A DNA stretch of 64,000 nucleotides from NCBI RefSeq assembly GCF_023698535.1, contig NZ_JALJCL010000004.1, forward strand, positions 1 to 64,000. The letters run 5' to 3'. The notes beneath the pieces were generated by a model that saw only the letters and a program-made list of their open reading frames with translations, did not search any database and was not told the DNA's origin. How positions within the stretch are numbered: position 1 is the stretch's first letter; each line of letters begins with the position of its first letter. Shown here in pieces: positions 34,829 through 43,752 of the stretch. Source of the DNA: Halorientalis regularis. Its GTDB lineage: Archaea; Halobacteriota; Halobacteria; Halobacteriales; Haloarculaceae. A program made the translations under genes and the position numbers.

Positions 34829-37180
34829 TCACCCGGTCCGATCCCCGGATGTGACGTTGCGCTCGCTCACCGATACCGTCTCGTTCCAGAGTCTATACTC
34901 GCCGGGATAGGGCACGGTGACGGCGTACTCGCCCGCGGCGTTCGTCCGGACCTGGCGCTCGTAGGTGAAGGGCGCGCCGGGCACGTCGACCGACCGGGAG
35001 AGTGTGGTGGTCGCGTTCGCCGGCCCGGTGCCGGTGATCGTCGCGCCGGGGATGACTCGGAACGCCTTGTACGTCCCGTCGTCGGACGCGAAGACGGCGC
35101 GGAAATGGGCCAGCCCGTCGACGGGCGACTGGCGGGAGCCGAACCCGTCGTGAAGGCGGGTGAACAGCGACCGCGCGCTCGCGTTCGAGTTCGATACTGA
35201 CTCGGTGACGACGTAGCCGACTCGATTCCGGTGGCTCCGGTACCACTGGGACTCGTTGCCCGACGCGTACAGCGTCCGGTACTGTTGGCGTGCGTACCCG
35301 TAGGACCGGGATTCCCCGTTGACGAAGTAGTTGAACATCCGGTTGCGGGCCCACTGGCTGAGGACGTAATCGTCGGGGTAGCTCAGGTTCGCGGCGGTGG
35401 CGTGGTCGTCGATGGCCGCCGCCGACTGGTACGCGCCGCCCTCGATGGTGACCTGGCTCGTCTTGATCGGCGTCTGGAGGACGCCGACGCCGCCGACCAG
35501 CAGGAACAGGGCGACGAGCAACCCGGCTTCGCGGACGGTCGGGACCCGAAGCGTCGCGGTACCGCCGTCGGCGGCGCTGTCGCCAGCACCCGCTCTTGGG
35601 TTCGGAGTGGCTGGCTCGTCGACGAACGGTCGCGGAATCGCGGCGAGGTCGACCCAGTGGGCCAGCCAGACGAAGCCAAGGCCACCGAAGAGGGCGGTGA
35701 AGGCGGCGAGTTCGCCGACGAAGCGGACCTGCACCGCCGCGAGTGCGAGGAAGTACCAGGTGTATACGACCGCAACGAGCCACGGTTTCGACCCGTCGGT
35801 GGCGCGCCGACTCGCCCAGAGCAGCGGCGGCAGCGCGAGAACGAGCACCAGCCCGAGCAACAGGAACCAGGTGAAATCGCCGCTGATCAGCGGCTGGGTC
35901 TCGACGATGTTCCGGGTCGCGAAGAACGTGTCCGCGCGCGCTCCGACCCGTCCCCAGAAGTTCTCGAAGACTGTCGGAATCAGGAAGACGGCCGCGACCG
36001 CCCCGACGACCTCCGTACCGGCCATGGCGAGGGTCGGGAGGTCGAGCCGGTGGGCGACTTCTCCGACGGCCAGCACGCCCGCGGCCCCGGCGACGAGCAA
36101 CAGTGGGATCGCGGCCACGAAGTCGGTGTGCCAGCCCATCTCGCCGTGGACGAAGTGGACGACCAGCGCGGCCAGCGCGAGTCCACCGAGCAGCGGCGCG
36201 TTCGACTGCAGGGGTGAGCGGTCGGCGCCGATGTCGAGCAGGACCGCCAGCGCCACCACGAGCGCGATCGGAACCACGAGCGCCGGCCCGTTCTCCCAGG
36301 CGAGTATCTGCCCGGCGACACCGATCCCGAGTCCAACCCCCGCGACCCAGGCTCCCGGGTCTCGATACGCCCGCTCGTCCTGAGCCGCGAGGACGACCAG
36401 CGTGAGCGCCGTGAGGACCAGCCACGGGTAGTCGAAGGCGTGGTGGTCGGCGAAGCCGAGACTCGTACGGAGCGCGTGGGCAGGCGTCGTCGCCAGGAAC
36501 ACGACCGCGGCCAGCCCGACTCGCCGGTCGTCGGTGAGCCGAACCGCGAGGACGTACAGCAGGAGTCCCGTGAGCAGCGCCGACGCGACCGGATACCACG
36601 CCATGACGGTCCCAACCGACGACGCAGTTCCGCCGAACAGGTCCGATAGCCAGTACAGCGCAGCGATCACGAATGGCTCACCGTTCGCCAGGGGGATGTC
36701 ACTCAACAGGGCAGCGTCGAATCCTCCGCCCCGTGTCAGCAGGCCCTCGACGTAGTACCGGTAAAAATATAGATCGTTCCCCGACAGGACCACGGCTCCG
36801 TCGCGGAACACCGATCCGAACGAAAACATCGTCCGGAAGATGACGACCACGGCGAGCGCGCCGGAAAGCGCGCCTGCGGCCCGTGCGTCCACGTCGACGG
36901 CGGGCAGTGACAGGTCCCGCTCCGCCCCGTTCGACTCGGCAGTTGCCTCGTCCGCGTCGCCGTCGAGCGCGCGCCGCGTCGCCTCGGGGAGCCGATACTC
37001 CCCGTCGACTTTCTCGACGAGGTCCGCAGACACGAGTTCGCCGAACGTGCCTGAGTCGATTGGTACGTCCTCGAAGGTCCAGGTCTCTTGGGCGTCGTCG
37101 ACGGGGCGGAGGGATTCGAGTGCGGACGCCAGCTCCGGGCGCTCCTCCAGCGTCGCCGTGGCGTCGCGCTCGTCTGCCAT
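34829..37180 (-). CDS. STT3/AglB-like protein lacking the WWDYG motif
   Basis: A 783-residue AglB paralogue. Residues 1 to about 65 look like a winged helix (TFEDVPIDSGTFGELVSADLVEKVDGEYRLP), then about 12 membrane helices follow. The first external loop has GNDLYFYRYYVEGLL (the catalytic GxD region), and ADHHAFDYPW (about residue 243) matches the conserved DHH loop. In the C-terminal periplasmic domain the WWDYG position reads VLSQWARNRMFN (about residues 605-616), so the acceptor-binding motif is gone; the later HFRAVFASDDGTYKAF and GATITGTGPANATTTL match AglB. It may have lost oligosaccharyltransferase activity or act on other acceptors. True AglB is not in the window. Confidence 0.82.
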   Translation of the reverse strand: MADERDATATLEERPELASALESLRPVDDAQETWTFEDVPIDSGTFGELVSADLVEKVDGEYRLPEATRRALDGDADEATAESNGAERDLSLPAVDVDARAAGALSGALAVVVIFRTMFSFGSVFRDGAVVLSGNDLYFYRYYVEGLLTRGGGFDAALLSDIPLANGEPFVIAALYWLSDLFGGTASSVGTVMAWYPVASALLTGLLLYVLAVRLTDDRRVGLAAVVFLATTPAHALRTSLGFADHHAFDYPWLVLTALTLVVLAAQDERAYRDPGAWVAGVGLGIGVAGQILAWENGPALVVPIALVVALAVLLDIGADRSPLQSNAPLLGGLALAALVVHFVHGEMGWHTDFVAAIPLLLVAGAAGVLAVGEVAHRLDLPTLAMAGTEVVGAVAAVFLIPTVFENFWGRVGARADTFFATRNIVETQPLISGDFTWFLLLGLVLVLALPPLLWASRRATDGSKPWLVAVVYTWYFLALAAVQVRFVGELAAFTALFGGLGFVWLAHWVDLAAIPRPFVDEPATPNPRAGAGDSAADGGTATLRVPTVREAGLLVALFLLVGGVGVLQTPIKTSQVTIEGGAYQSAAAIDDHATAANLSYPDDYVLSQWARNRMFNYFVNGESRSYGYARQQYRTLYASGNESQWYRSHRNRVGYVVTESVSNSNASARSLFTRLHDGFGSRQSPVDGLAHFRAVFASDDGTYKAFRVIPGATITGTGPANATTTLSRSVDVPGAPFTYERQVRTNAAGEYAVTVPYPGEYRLWNETVSVSERNVTSGDRTG

Positions 37181-37282
37181 ATCTCGCCCATCCCCCGTCG
37201 AGCGAATAAACCCATCGACAGGCGTGTCGCCGGCTGTCCGGAGTACACAGATCGCGAGAAACCGACCGGTTCGCGTTCCCGA

Positions 37283-38803
37283 TCAGTAGACGGCCGACTC
37301 GATGTCGTCGTCCAGATCGTGGAACTCCGCCAGATATGCCCGGCGTTCCTCACGGAGGGCTGCCACCTGGTCGTCGGCGTCGTCCAGATTCGCCGCCACG
37401 TCGAACACCGACACCTCCATCCCGGGCACCTCGCTCGGGACGGTCAGGCCGGTCGTCTCGTCGTCGCGCCAGGCGACCGTGCCGCGGGAGATCCCCTCCA
37501 GCAGCGTCACCGTGTCGTCGACGCCCACGTCGCGGCCGCCGACGGAGCCGGTGTTCAGGACGAAACAGTCCACGTCGAGATCCTGGATCAGGTCGCGGAA
37601 CCGGTTGCCCTCCTCGCCTTCCGAGCCCATGATGAAGGGGTTGGTTCCGACGACGCGGATCGACTCGCCGGCCGCGGACGGGTCGCCGGCGCTGGTCTGG
37701 ACGGACTCGCCGAGCATGAACGCCGCGGCGGCCTCGTCCGGGTCGAGCTTGGCGACCGGCGGCATCACGGGGTTGCGCGTGATGAAGAAGATCTGGTCCA
37801 GATTCGGGAGGTCGATCTCCTCGCCCGCCGAATCCAGTTCCGAGCGCTGGATCACGGCGCGGCCGTTCGTGGTGTGGTGGTCGCTGTCGAAGTCGACCGT
37901 GCCGTCCTCGGCCACGTCGACGTTCTCCAGCACGGCGGACTCGTGGGTCGCCGCGTCGTAGAGTTCCGGCTGTTCCTCGCGTTCGAGGCCGATGGTCTTG
38001 ATGTAGAGGCCCTGGCCCTCGCTGCCGGCGACGGAGCCGTCCGACAGGAGCGCGCACACGTCGTCCTGCAGCATCGTCGCGTCCTCCGGATCGTCCAGAT
38101 CCAGCCCGTGTGCCGTCAGGGTTGACTTGCCGGTCCCCGAGAGGCCGAGGAACAGCTGGCCGACGGTCTCCTGGTCGTCCTCGTCGCCGTCCTCGCGCTG
38201 GAGTCGGACGCGCTTGCTCCCGGCGTGGAGGCCCAGGCCGCCCGCCTCCTTGGCGCGCAGCATGAACAGGCGCAGGAACGACTTCTTGGCCTCACCAGTG
38301 TAATCGCTCCCCAGGACGGCCGTGAAGCCTTCCTCGGGGAGGATGCGGATGGCGGTCTCGTCCCAGTCGGGCACCTGCACGGTCACGAAGTCGGGCTCCG
38401 CGTCCGGATCGTCGACCGGTTCGAACAGCTTCGCCACCGAGAGCGCGATGCGGCCGTACGCCTTCGGAACGTAGTACCGGCAGACGTAGGCGTGGTCGGG
38501 GTGGCGACCGACCTGGCGATCGAGACAGAGCATCTCCGTGCCCTCGGCGAACTCGATGGCATCCTCGAAGTGCTCGAAGTCGTCGGCGTCGAACTCGTGG
38601 TCGATGGCGTTTCTCGTCCTGTCAGCGTTGCGCGACTGCTGGTCGCTGACGTAGGCGGGCGAGCCGAACTCCGTGGTCGTCTCCAGATCCCGGGAGAACT
38701 CCCGGAGCTGGTCGAGCGACGGATCGTAGACGACGTGTTCGGCCTCGACCGGGTCGGGTAACGCTGTGACGGGCTCTCGCACCGTGAATCCGGACTCGGA
38801 CAT
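37283..38803 (-). CDS. pckA: Phosphoenolpyruvate carboxykinase (ATP)
   Basis: A 506-residue enzyme of ATP-PEPCK type: RYYVPKAYGRIALSVAKLF, the P-loop LFLGLSGTGKSTL, ATMLQDDVCAL, DSDHHTTNGRAVI, NLDQIFFITRNPVMPPVAKL. It interconverts oxaloacetate and PEP for gluconeogenesis. The ATG at 38803 (MSESGFTVRE) is chosen over the longer frame. It is divergent from trmY across 137 bp. Confidence 0.9.
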   Translation of the reverse strand: MSESGFTVREPVTALPDPVEAEHVVYDPSLDQLREFSRDLETTTEFGSPAYVSDQQSRNADRTRNAIDHEFDADDFEHFEDAIEFAEGTEMLCLDRQVGRHPDHAYVCRYYVPKAYGRIALSVAKLFEPVDDPDAEPDFVTVQVPDWDETAIRILPEEGFTAVLGSDYTGEAKKSFLRLFMLRAKEAGGLGLHAGSKRVRLQREDGDEDDQETVGQLFLGLSGTGKSTLTAHGLDLDDPEDATMLQDDVCALLSDGSVAGSEGQGLYIKTIGLEREEQPELYDAATHESAVLENVDVAEDGTVDFDSDHHTTNGRAVIQRSELDSAGEEIDLPNLDQIFFITRNPVMPPVAKLDPDEAAAAFMLGESVQTSAGDPSAAGESIRVVGTNPFIMGSEGEEGNRFRDLIQDLDVDCFVLNTGSVGGRDVGVDDTVTLLEGISRGTVAWRDDETTGLTVPSEVPGMEVSVFDVAANLDDADDQVAALREERRAYLAEFHDLDDDIESAVY

Positions 38804-38940
38804 CAGGCGTGCATACCACGGGCTCGGTAATAAGGTCGGGCCATTCGGTCGCGCCTTGGTTCGGTATACCGTCACGTTGCCCACTCGACCATCCAGCCCG
38901 GACGGATACGTTCTTCCCCTCGCGGATCCACACCTGTCCC

Positions 38941-39537
38941 ATGCGCCAGTTTTGCCTGCTGGGCCACCGCGTGCCGACGACGCCCGACTTCTCGCTCGAC
39001 GCGCTCCCGAGCGAGGCCGGTCGCCTCGACATCCTCTGTCGCGCGATCAGCGCCGCGTTCGTCCTCTCCCACGACATCCGCGAGGACGTGCGCGTGTCTC
39101 TGATCCTCCAAGACGAGTTCACGATCCAGTTCGACGGCGCGGACCTGCGCAACCTCAACCCCGACGAGCGTAGCACCGCCGCGCTCGTCCGTACCGCGCT
39201 CGAACACCGCGAGGACGCCGTCGGCCACGTGCCCGCCGAGAGCTCCCCCGGCGTCTCGATCTCCCGGAAAGGCTTCGAGACCACGCTTTCTGAGGCCGCC
39301 GCCGACAGTACCGTCGTTCACCTCCACGAGGACGGCGACCCAATCGTCGACATCGAGCCGCCCGAGGACCCCCTGTTCGTCCTCTCGGATCACGAGTCCT
39401 TCACCGACGCCGAGGCCGACCTGCTCGCGGAGTACGCGGACCACCGCGTCAGCCTCTCGCCGCGGGCCCTCCACGCCGACCACGCCATCACGGTCGCGCA
39501 CAACTACCTCGACACCGGCGGCTTCCAGCGGTACTGA
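38941..39537 (+). CDS. trmY: tRNA (pseudouridine54-N1)-methyltransferase
   Basis: A 198-residue SPOUT-type methyltransferase: LLGHRVPTTPDFSLDALPSEAGRLDILCRAISAAFVLSHDIR, LRNLNPDERSTAALVRTALEH and FVLSDHESFTDAEADLL match archaeal TrmY. It methylates pseudouridine at position 54 of archaeal tRNAs. Confidence 0.9.
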   Translation: MRQFCLLGHRVPTTPDFSLDALPSEAGRLDILCRAISAAFVLSHDIREDVRVSLILQDEFTIQFDGADLRNLNPDERSTAALVRTALEHREDAVGHVPAESSPGVSISRKGFETTLSEAAADSTVVHLHEDGDPIVDIEPPEDPLFVLSDHESFTDAEADLLAEYADHRVSLSPRALHADHAITVAHNYLDTGGFQRY

Positions 39538-39597
39538 GAACCTGTTCGCTATCCTGAAGTTTAAGTACCAGACCGAGCCAAACCCCGGGTACGGGAC

Positions 39598-40668
39598 ATG
39601 GATCGGGGTGTACGAGGTGGGTTCGCGCTCCTGGTACTGGTGGCGCTGCTCGCGCTCTCGGGCGTCGCCGCCGGCGAGGCCAACGAGCCACCGCTGGCCG
39701 AGGCCGGTCTGGACCAGCAGGTCCGGGCGGGTGAGACCGTCCGGCTGGACGCCACAGGGTCGCGAGACCCCGACGGCAACGTCACCGGGTACGAGTGGTC
39801 GATCGAGACGCCCAGCGGCGGGACGACGACGCCCGATTGTGGGACCTGTGGCACCACCTCGTTCCGCCCGGAGACACCCGGACAGTACAACGTGACTGTC
39901 ACCGTGACCGACGACGACGGCGCGAGGCGGACGGACACGCTGTACGTCGAAGTCGACCCCGCACCGGGGCCGTCGGTGTCGCTGTCCGGCCCGAGCGACC
40001 CGACCATCGAGCGGTCACGGTACGGCGACCCGTCGGGGAGCGCGCGGTACGTTGCGAACTTCTCTCGGGGCGGGAATCCGATCGATTACGTCGAGTGGGT
40101 GGTCGACGGCGAGCAGACGGTTCAGCGCCCCGTCAACGACTCCAGCGTGGACTCGATCAACTACGTCCACAGCATGGAATCGGCCGCGACTCATACGCTG
40201 ACCGTCCGAATCGTCGATACTGCCGGCCGCGACGCGACCGACTCGATGACGGTTTCGCCGCAGGTCCAGACCGCCAACGGCGGTTCCGGCGGTGGCGACG
40301 ACGGGTACGATGGTGTGATGCAGGCTGAATGGGGTGGTAGAACGATTACCTTCGAGGCACCGACTATCGATACGAGTACCGGTGAGGTCGTTCAGCAGTC
40401 GGGTCCGAACCTTGAGCAGTTGAATGCTGTTGCAACAGCCGATCCGGGAGAAGAGGTACAGACTAAATTTGATGACGAAGATGGGAATAGTGGAAACCAG
40501 AATCAAGACAGTGTTAATGACAAATCAGATAATACAATTAATAATATTGTCAATGACGTGTTCTCTGGAATAGGCATACCAAATACATCTTCTGACAGTG
40601 GTGGTAGTAGTTCAGAAAAAAGTTCATCAGACAATAGTGGGTTCGGGGGTATATGTCCAATATGTTAA
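39598..40668 (+). CDS. Exported PKD-domain protein with AT-rich C-terminal part
   Basis: A 356-residue protein starting with an arginine-containing signal peptide (GGFALLVLVALLALSGVAAG). Residues 30-120 are a PKD domain (PPLAEAGLDQQVRAGETVRLDATGSRDPDGNVTGYEW), followed by a second Ig-like region (PSVSLSGPSDPTIERS...). From about codon 280 the DNA turns AT-rich and the protein becomes Asn/Asp/Ser-rich (SVNDKSDNTINNIVND), ending in CPIC. The last 16 nt overlap the next gene. It is probably surface-exposed; the partner of the PKD domain is unknown. Confidence 0.78.
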   Translation: MDRGVRGGFALLVLVALLALSGVAAGEANEPPLAEAGLDQQVRAGETVRLDATGSRDPDGNVTGYEWSIETPSGGTTTPDCGTCGTTSFRPETPGQYNVTVTVTDDDGARRTDTLYVEVDPAPGPSVSLSGPSDPTIERSRYGDPSGSARYVANFSRGGNPIDYVEWVVDGEQTVQRPVNDSSVDSINYVHSMESAATHTLTVRIVDTAGRDATDSMTVSPQVQTANGGSGGGDDGYDGVMQAEWGGRTITFEAPTIDTSTGEVVQQSGPNLEQLNAVATADPGEEVQTKFDDEDGNSGNQNQDSVNDKSDNTINNIVNDVFSGIGIPNTSSDSGGSSSEKSSSDNSGFGGICPIC

Positions 40669-41642
40669 AAAACCTGACAGTCGTGTTGATGCTGTCTGTA
40701 ATGTTGATCACTGCAGGGTGCAGCGGTATAATCCCTGGTAAAAAAGAAAACACAAACAATACAACTCAATATATAAACGAAACAACTATATCCTCACCTG
40801 TAGATTATACTGATGATAACAATACAGAGACTGAAAAACCGGTAGAAAAACCAGAAAATGAACACCGGTTCCGAGATCTGCTGAGGTCTGGGCTGAACAA
40901 AACAAATATAAAAGGTCTTGATTATAAGAAAAATAACACTACTTTAGATATCTCTTATTATGGGGACTTTAGTAACGAGTCACGAACCACTAGGGAGCTG
41001 TCATTTATAGCGGCATCCTTTGCAGAAGTAGTCAATAAAAGCTACAATTCTAAGTCGGGTTGGGGGATATCACGCCTACACATTACTGGAAAGAGTGCTA
41101 ACGATTCTGTGGTCTGGGACTCAATAATTGAAGATTGGTGGGCGATGAAATATATAAATGATGATTGGAGTTTCAATAATTATCTTGATGCTATAGTGGC
41201 CTCCGGAGAATTGTGGAATATTTCAACTGCACAACCGCCACACGATGGTGATGTGTATATTGACAATCTGGGTAGTGCTCTTCAAAATCGTACTGATATT
41301 AGGGTACTTTCACTCGATAAACACGGAGGGGAGGCCTTCCTCACCTATGAAACCGATGATGAATTGAATTCGAGCCAGTATTTCGACGAGGTAGCCAACG
41401 TCGTCGATGTTTACAAGAATCTGACACTCCCACGCAGTCTCAATCGCACGGACGGCTGGTACGCGGGAGTCCTCAACACCGAGATCCGAAACGGCAACGA
41501 CACGCTGGAGTGGTATCGCTACCGGATTCGGTGGGCGGAAGAACGGGTTCGAGGCGACATGACGCGTGAAGAGGAAGCAGGGCGGCTCAGACTCTCCCGC
41601 TTCCTCGAAAAAGACAGACTCCGTGACGAACCGCACGAGTAA
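40653..41642 (+). CDS. Lipoprotein of unknown function from AT-rich DNA
   Basis: A 329-residue protein with a Sec lipoprotein signal (LMLSVMLITAGCSG, Cys lipidation site), then an Asn/Thr-rich linker and a mostly alpha/beta domain with IEDWWAMKYIND. It begins within the 3' end of the PKD gene. Its codons are AT-rich (AAA, ATA, AAT) until about 41370, then turn GC-rich to the end, so the last 90 codons match the surrounding genome. This points to gene conversion or recombination within the ORF. Family unknown. Confidence 0.72.
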   Translation: MSNMLKNLTVVLMLSVMLITAGCSGIIPGKKENTNNTTQYINETTISSPVDYTDDNNTETEKPVEKPENEHRFRDLLRSGLNKTNIKGLDYKKNNTTLDISYYGDFSNESRTTRELSFIAASFAEVVNKSYNSKSGWGISRLHITGKSANDSVVWDSIIEDWWAMKYINDDWSFNNYLDAIVASGELWNISTAQPPHDGDVYIDNLGSALQNRTDIRVLSLDKHGGEAFLTYETDDELNSSQYFDEVANVVDVYKNLTLPRSLNRTDGWYAGVLNTEIRNGNDTLEWYRYRIRWAEERVRGDMTREEEAGRLRLSRFLEKDRLRDEPHE

Positions 41643-41647
41643 ACGCC

Positions 41648-42106
41648 CTATTCCAGAACCCCGGCGTCCTCCAGATACGCCTCGACGTATGGATGCAGAT
41701 CGAACTCGAACGGGGGCTGGAACGTCCGCAAGTCGCTGTGCTGGTCGTCCGGCTCGAACGCTGCGCCGTCGTCTGGGGTCACGTGGTAGCCAATCGGAAC
41801 GTAGTGCTTGCCGTCGGTGTCGTCGAACTCGGAGGTGTCGTAGAAGTGTTCGTAGACGCCGAGTTTGCGCTCGATTGTCACGCCACGGCCGAGTTCGGAG
41901 TCGGCGACCCGTTCGACAGCATCGCGCAACCGTTCGTGCTTGTGTACGCGGCCGCCGGGGACGAACCACTCGCCTTTCGCTGGGTCGTTCTCGCGTTTCC
42001 CGAGGACGACGCCATCCTCGGTTTCGACGACGAGATCGACGGAGACCAGCGGAACGTGCTCGACCACTGTCTCCCACTCTTCTGCCGGAACCGGACCGTC
42101 ACTCAT
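41648..42106 (-). CDS. Nudix hydrolase, GDP-mannose mannosyl hydrolase-like
   Basis: A 152-residue Nudix protein. The box region PGGRVHKHERLRDAVERVADSELG lacks the usual REUxEE Glu pair, as in GDP-mannose mannosyl hydrolases, which use a modified box. Later motifs (YEHFYDTSEFDDTDGKHYVPIGYHV) match that family. It would hydrolyse a GDP-sugar; the actual substrate is not certain. It is convergent with the AT-rich lipoprotein gene, and a TnpB element lies just upstream. Confidence 0.8.
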   Translation of the reverse strand: MSDGPVPAEEWETVVEHVPLVSVDLVVETEDGVVLGKRENDPAKGEWFVPGGRVHKHERLRDAVERVADSELGRGVTIERKLGVYEHFYDTSEFDDTDGKHYVPIGYHVTPDDGAAFEPDDQHSDLRTFQPPFEFDLHPYVEAYLEDAGVLE

Positions 42107-42189
42107 ACTCCCGCTGGCGTTCCCGCCTGCCTTTTCGGTTGCTATCCACGCCGGCGTTCGCCGCTACACGAACGACCGTGTTGACATCC

Positions 42190-42225
42190 TCCTCCGCAAC
42201 GCGGAGGAATCCCAAGCGTTGGGAT
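42190..42225 (-). ncRNA. Right-end tandem hairpins, probable omega-RNA 3' part
   Basis: TCCTCCGC-AAC-GCGGAGGA (42190-42208) and ATCCCAA-GCG-TTGGGAT (42209-42225) are perfect back-to-back hairpins right after the tnpB stop codon (42227-42229). In TnpB elements the right end is transcribed into the omega-RNA, whose guide lies just beyond the element; here that would be minus-strand sequence below about 42178. Confidence 0.5.
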
Positions 42226-42226
42226 A

Positions 42227-43540
42227 TTAGGGTTTGCAGTCCACCACCTCTCGTTGCGGTTGGAATCCCCAGGAGAGGTCATACAGGTAGACTGCTGGCT
42301 GTGCCAACCAGCCGGTACTCCTATCCCCGTCCAAACTGGCCGGAGACTCAGAGTTACTTTCGTTGATGTCGAGACGGATGTTCTCCGCCCCATTCACGTC
42401 GGCGTTGAACGCCGCATCACACGACTCGCACACGTACAACCCGCGTTCAACACGCTGCTTCTCGTCTTCTCTCCCGCAGACGCAACACGTTTTACTGGTG
42501 TCCTGCTCGTCCACTTCTACGACTTCGATACCCCTGACCTTCGCCTTGTATGCGAGGATGTCGGTGAAGCGGTCGAACGCCCAGCCGTGCAGGTCAAGGT
42601 TCCCATGCCGGCCCCAGTTCTTCGAGTCGCCGTCCTCGTCCTCTCGGACTCCCTCTAAGTCACCAACGGTGATGCGGCCAACACCTTTCTCGACACACCG
42701 GTGGACGATGTGTTTGGCGAGGCTGTGGAAGAAGTGGGTTCGGCGTTCCGACCACTTGTGGTGCAAGCGGGTGGCTCGTTCCCCACTACTGTCGTTGCAT
42801 TTGGCGATTTCTTTCGGGAAGTAGTACCCGTCTTGCTTCAGGCGGTTGCCGGGGTACAGGTTAGCGTCCTCGGTACTGTAGGCGACGGTGGCGAAGTTGC
42901 TGATACCGAGATCGATACCTGCCGTTTCATCACCGGGAGTGGTGGGTGTCTCAATTTCGTCTTTACAGACGAGGTGCAGTTCCCACCGCTCCTTTGTGTC
43001 GTCGTAGACGGCTCGAACCTGTTGGAGGGTCTCGACCGTGACATCGGGTCGCGTTTCGTATTCGATGAGGATGCAGTCCCGTTGCCGAGGGTAGTCTTTG
43101 TGGAGTTTGCCTTTTGAGAGTCTGACGCGGTTGTGTTTGGTGTCGTGGCGGATGCCGTTCTGTTTCCATGTCACCGTACTGCGGGGGTGTTCTTCGTGGA
43201 CGCGGCGACCTTCTGCGTCGTAGTAGTTGCGTTTGCGGTAGCCGGGCGGATTATCCCGGTTGTCGTCAGAGGAGTACCACGAGTTGAAGGCTTCAGCGAG
43301 TTCCTCCAGAACCCGCTGACTGGACTGTGAGTGGAGTCCTTTGTATTTTGGATGTGTCTTCAACTCGTCTTTCAACACCTCGTGGTCAGGAATCTCGCCT
43401 GTTTCCTCCCACTGTTCACGGGAGTAGTAGTTAGCGACGTTCCAGAGTTTGCTGGCTGCCCACCCGTGGTGGTCAAGAGACTCCGCGACTTGTGAGTGGT
43501 TGCAGATTGTCGCTCGATGGGTGCGGTGGACCTCCAGCAT
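42227..43540 (-). CDS. tnpB: IS200/IS605 OrfB-family RNA-guided nuclease TnpB
   Basis: A 437-residue TnpB with all RuvC residues: D210 in GIDLGISNFAT, E296 in ITVGDLEGVRE and D381 in FNADVNGAENI. The zinc finger is CCVCG (C352, C355) and CESC (C371, C374). The N-terminal helical part is intact. It should be a competent RNA-guided nuclease of the kind that cuts empty donor sites. The ATG at 43540 has TATA-like elements upstream (TATAACAGG, GTTTATATTG). Confidence 0.92.
   Translation of the reverse strand: MLEVHRTHRATICNHSQVAESLDHHGWAASKLWNVANYYSREQWEETGEIPDHEVLKDELKTHPKYKGLHSQSSQRVLEELAEAFNSWYSSDDNRDNPPGYRKRNYYDAEGRRVHEEHPRSTVTWKQNGIRHDTKHNRVRLSKGKLHKDYPRQRDCILIEYETRPDVTVETLQQVRAVYDDTKERWELHLVCKDEIETPTTPGDETAGIDLGISNFATVAYSTEDANLYPGNRLKQDGYYFPKEIAKCNDSSGERATRLHHKWSERRTHFFHSLAKHIVHRCVEKGVGRITVGDLEGVREDEDGDSKNWGRHGNLDLHGWAFDRFTDILAYKAKVRGIEVVEVDEQDTSKTCCVCGREDEKQRVERGLYVCESCDAAFNADVNGAENIRLDINESNSESPASLDGDRSTGWLAQPAVYLYDLSWGFQPQREVVDCKP
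42230..42240. repeat. 11-bp direct repeat, copy at the tnpB 3' end
   Basis: GGGTTTGCAGT here includes the last codons of tnpB; an identical copy is at 43590-43600, 50 bp upstream of its start codon. The pair brackets the coding sequence in direct orientation. Confidence 0.55.
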
Positions 43541-43589
43541 TCGTGGAACGTCTCTATAACAGGTTATACTCGTTTATATTGTGAAATTT

Positions 43590-43600
43590 GGGTTTGCAGT
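43590..43600. repeat. 11-bp direct repeat, copy upstream of tnpB
   Basis: GGGTTTGCAGT, identical to 42230-42240, lies in the 5' flank of tnpB. It may be functional in the element or a trace of a deletion-prone repeat. Confidence 0.55.
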
Positions 43601-43752
43601 GAAATATCCAGACTTGCTGGTAGTGGTGGTCGTGTCACTGAGTGACGGCGCGTATCCACGCCCTGAAGGCCGTGATATTGCGCCTGCTCCGCGTATAATT
43701 AAAGACCGTGATGTTTATGTAAGTCGCCCTCTCAGGATGTGGTGAGGACAAA

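Larger units (their letters stand above)
42178..43703 (-). mobile_element. IS1341-type (TnpB-only) insertion element
   Basis: A TnpB gene is flanked downstream by two tandem hairpins and GATGTCAA, a typical haloarchaeal right end, at about 42178-42225. Upstream, an imperfect hairpin CACGGCCTTCAGGGCGTGG on the minus strand (about 43652-43670) resembles the left-end structure. No TnpA (Y1 transposase) gene is present, so it would rely on a TnpA elsewhere. The exact left boundary is uncertain. Confidence 0.65.
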
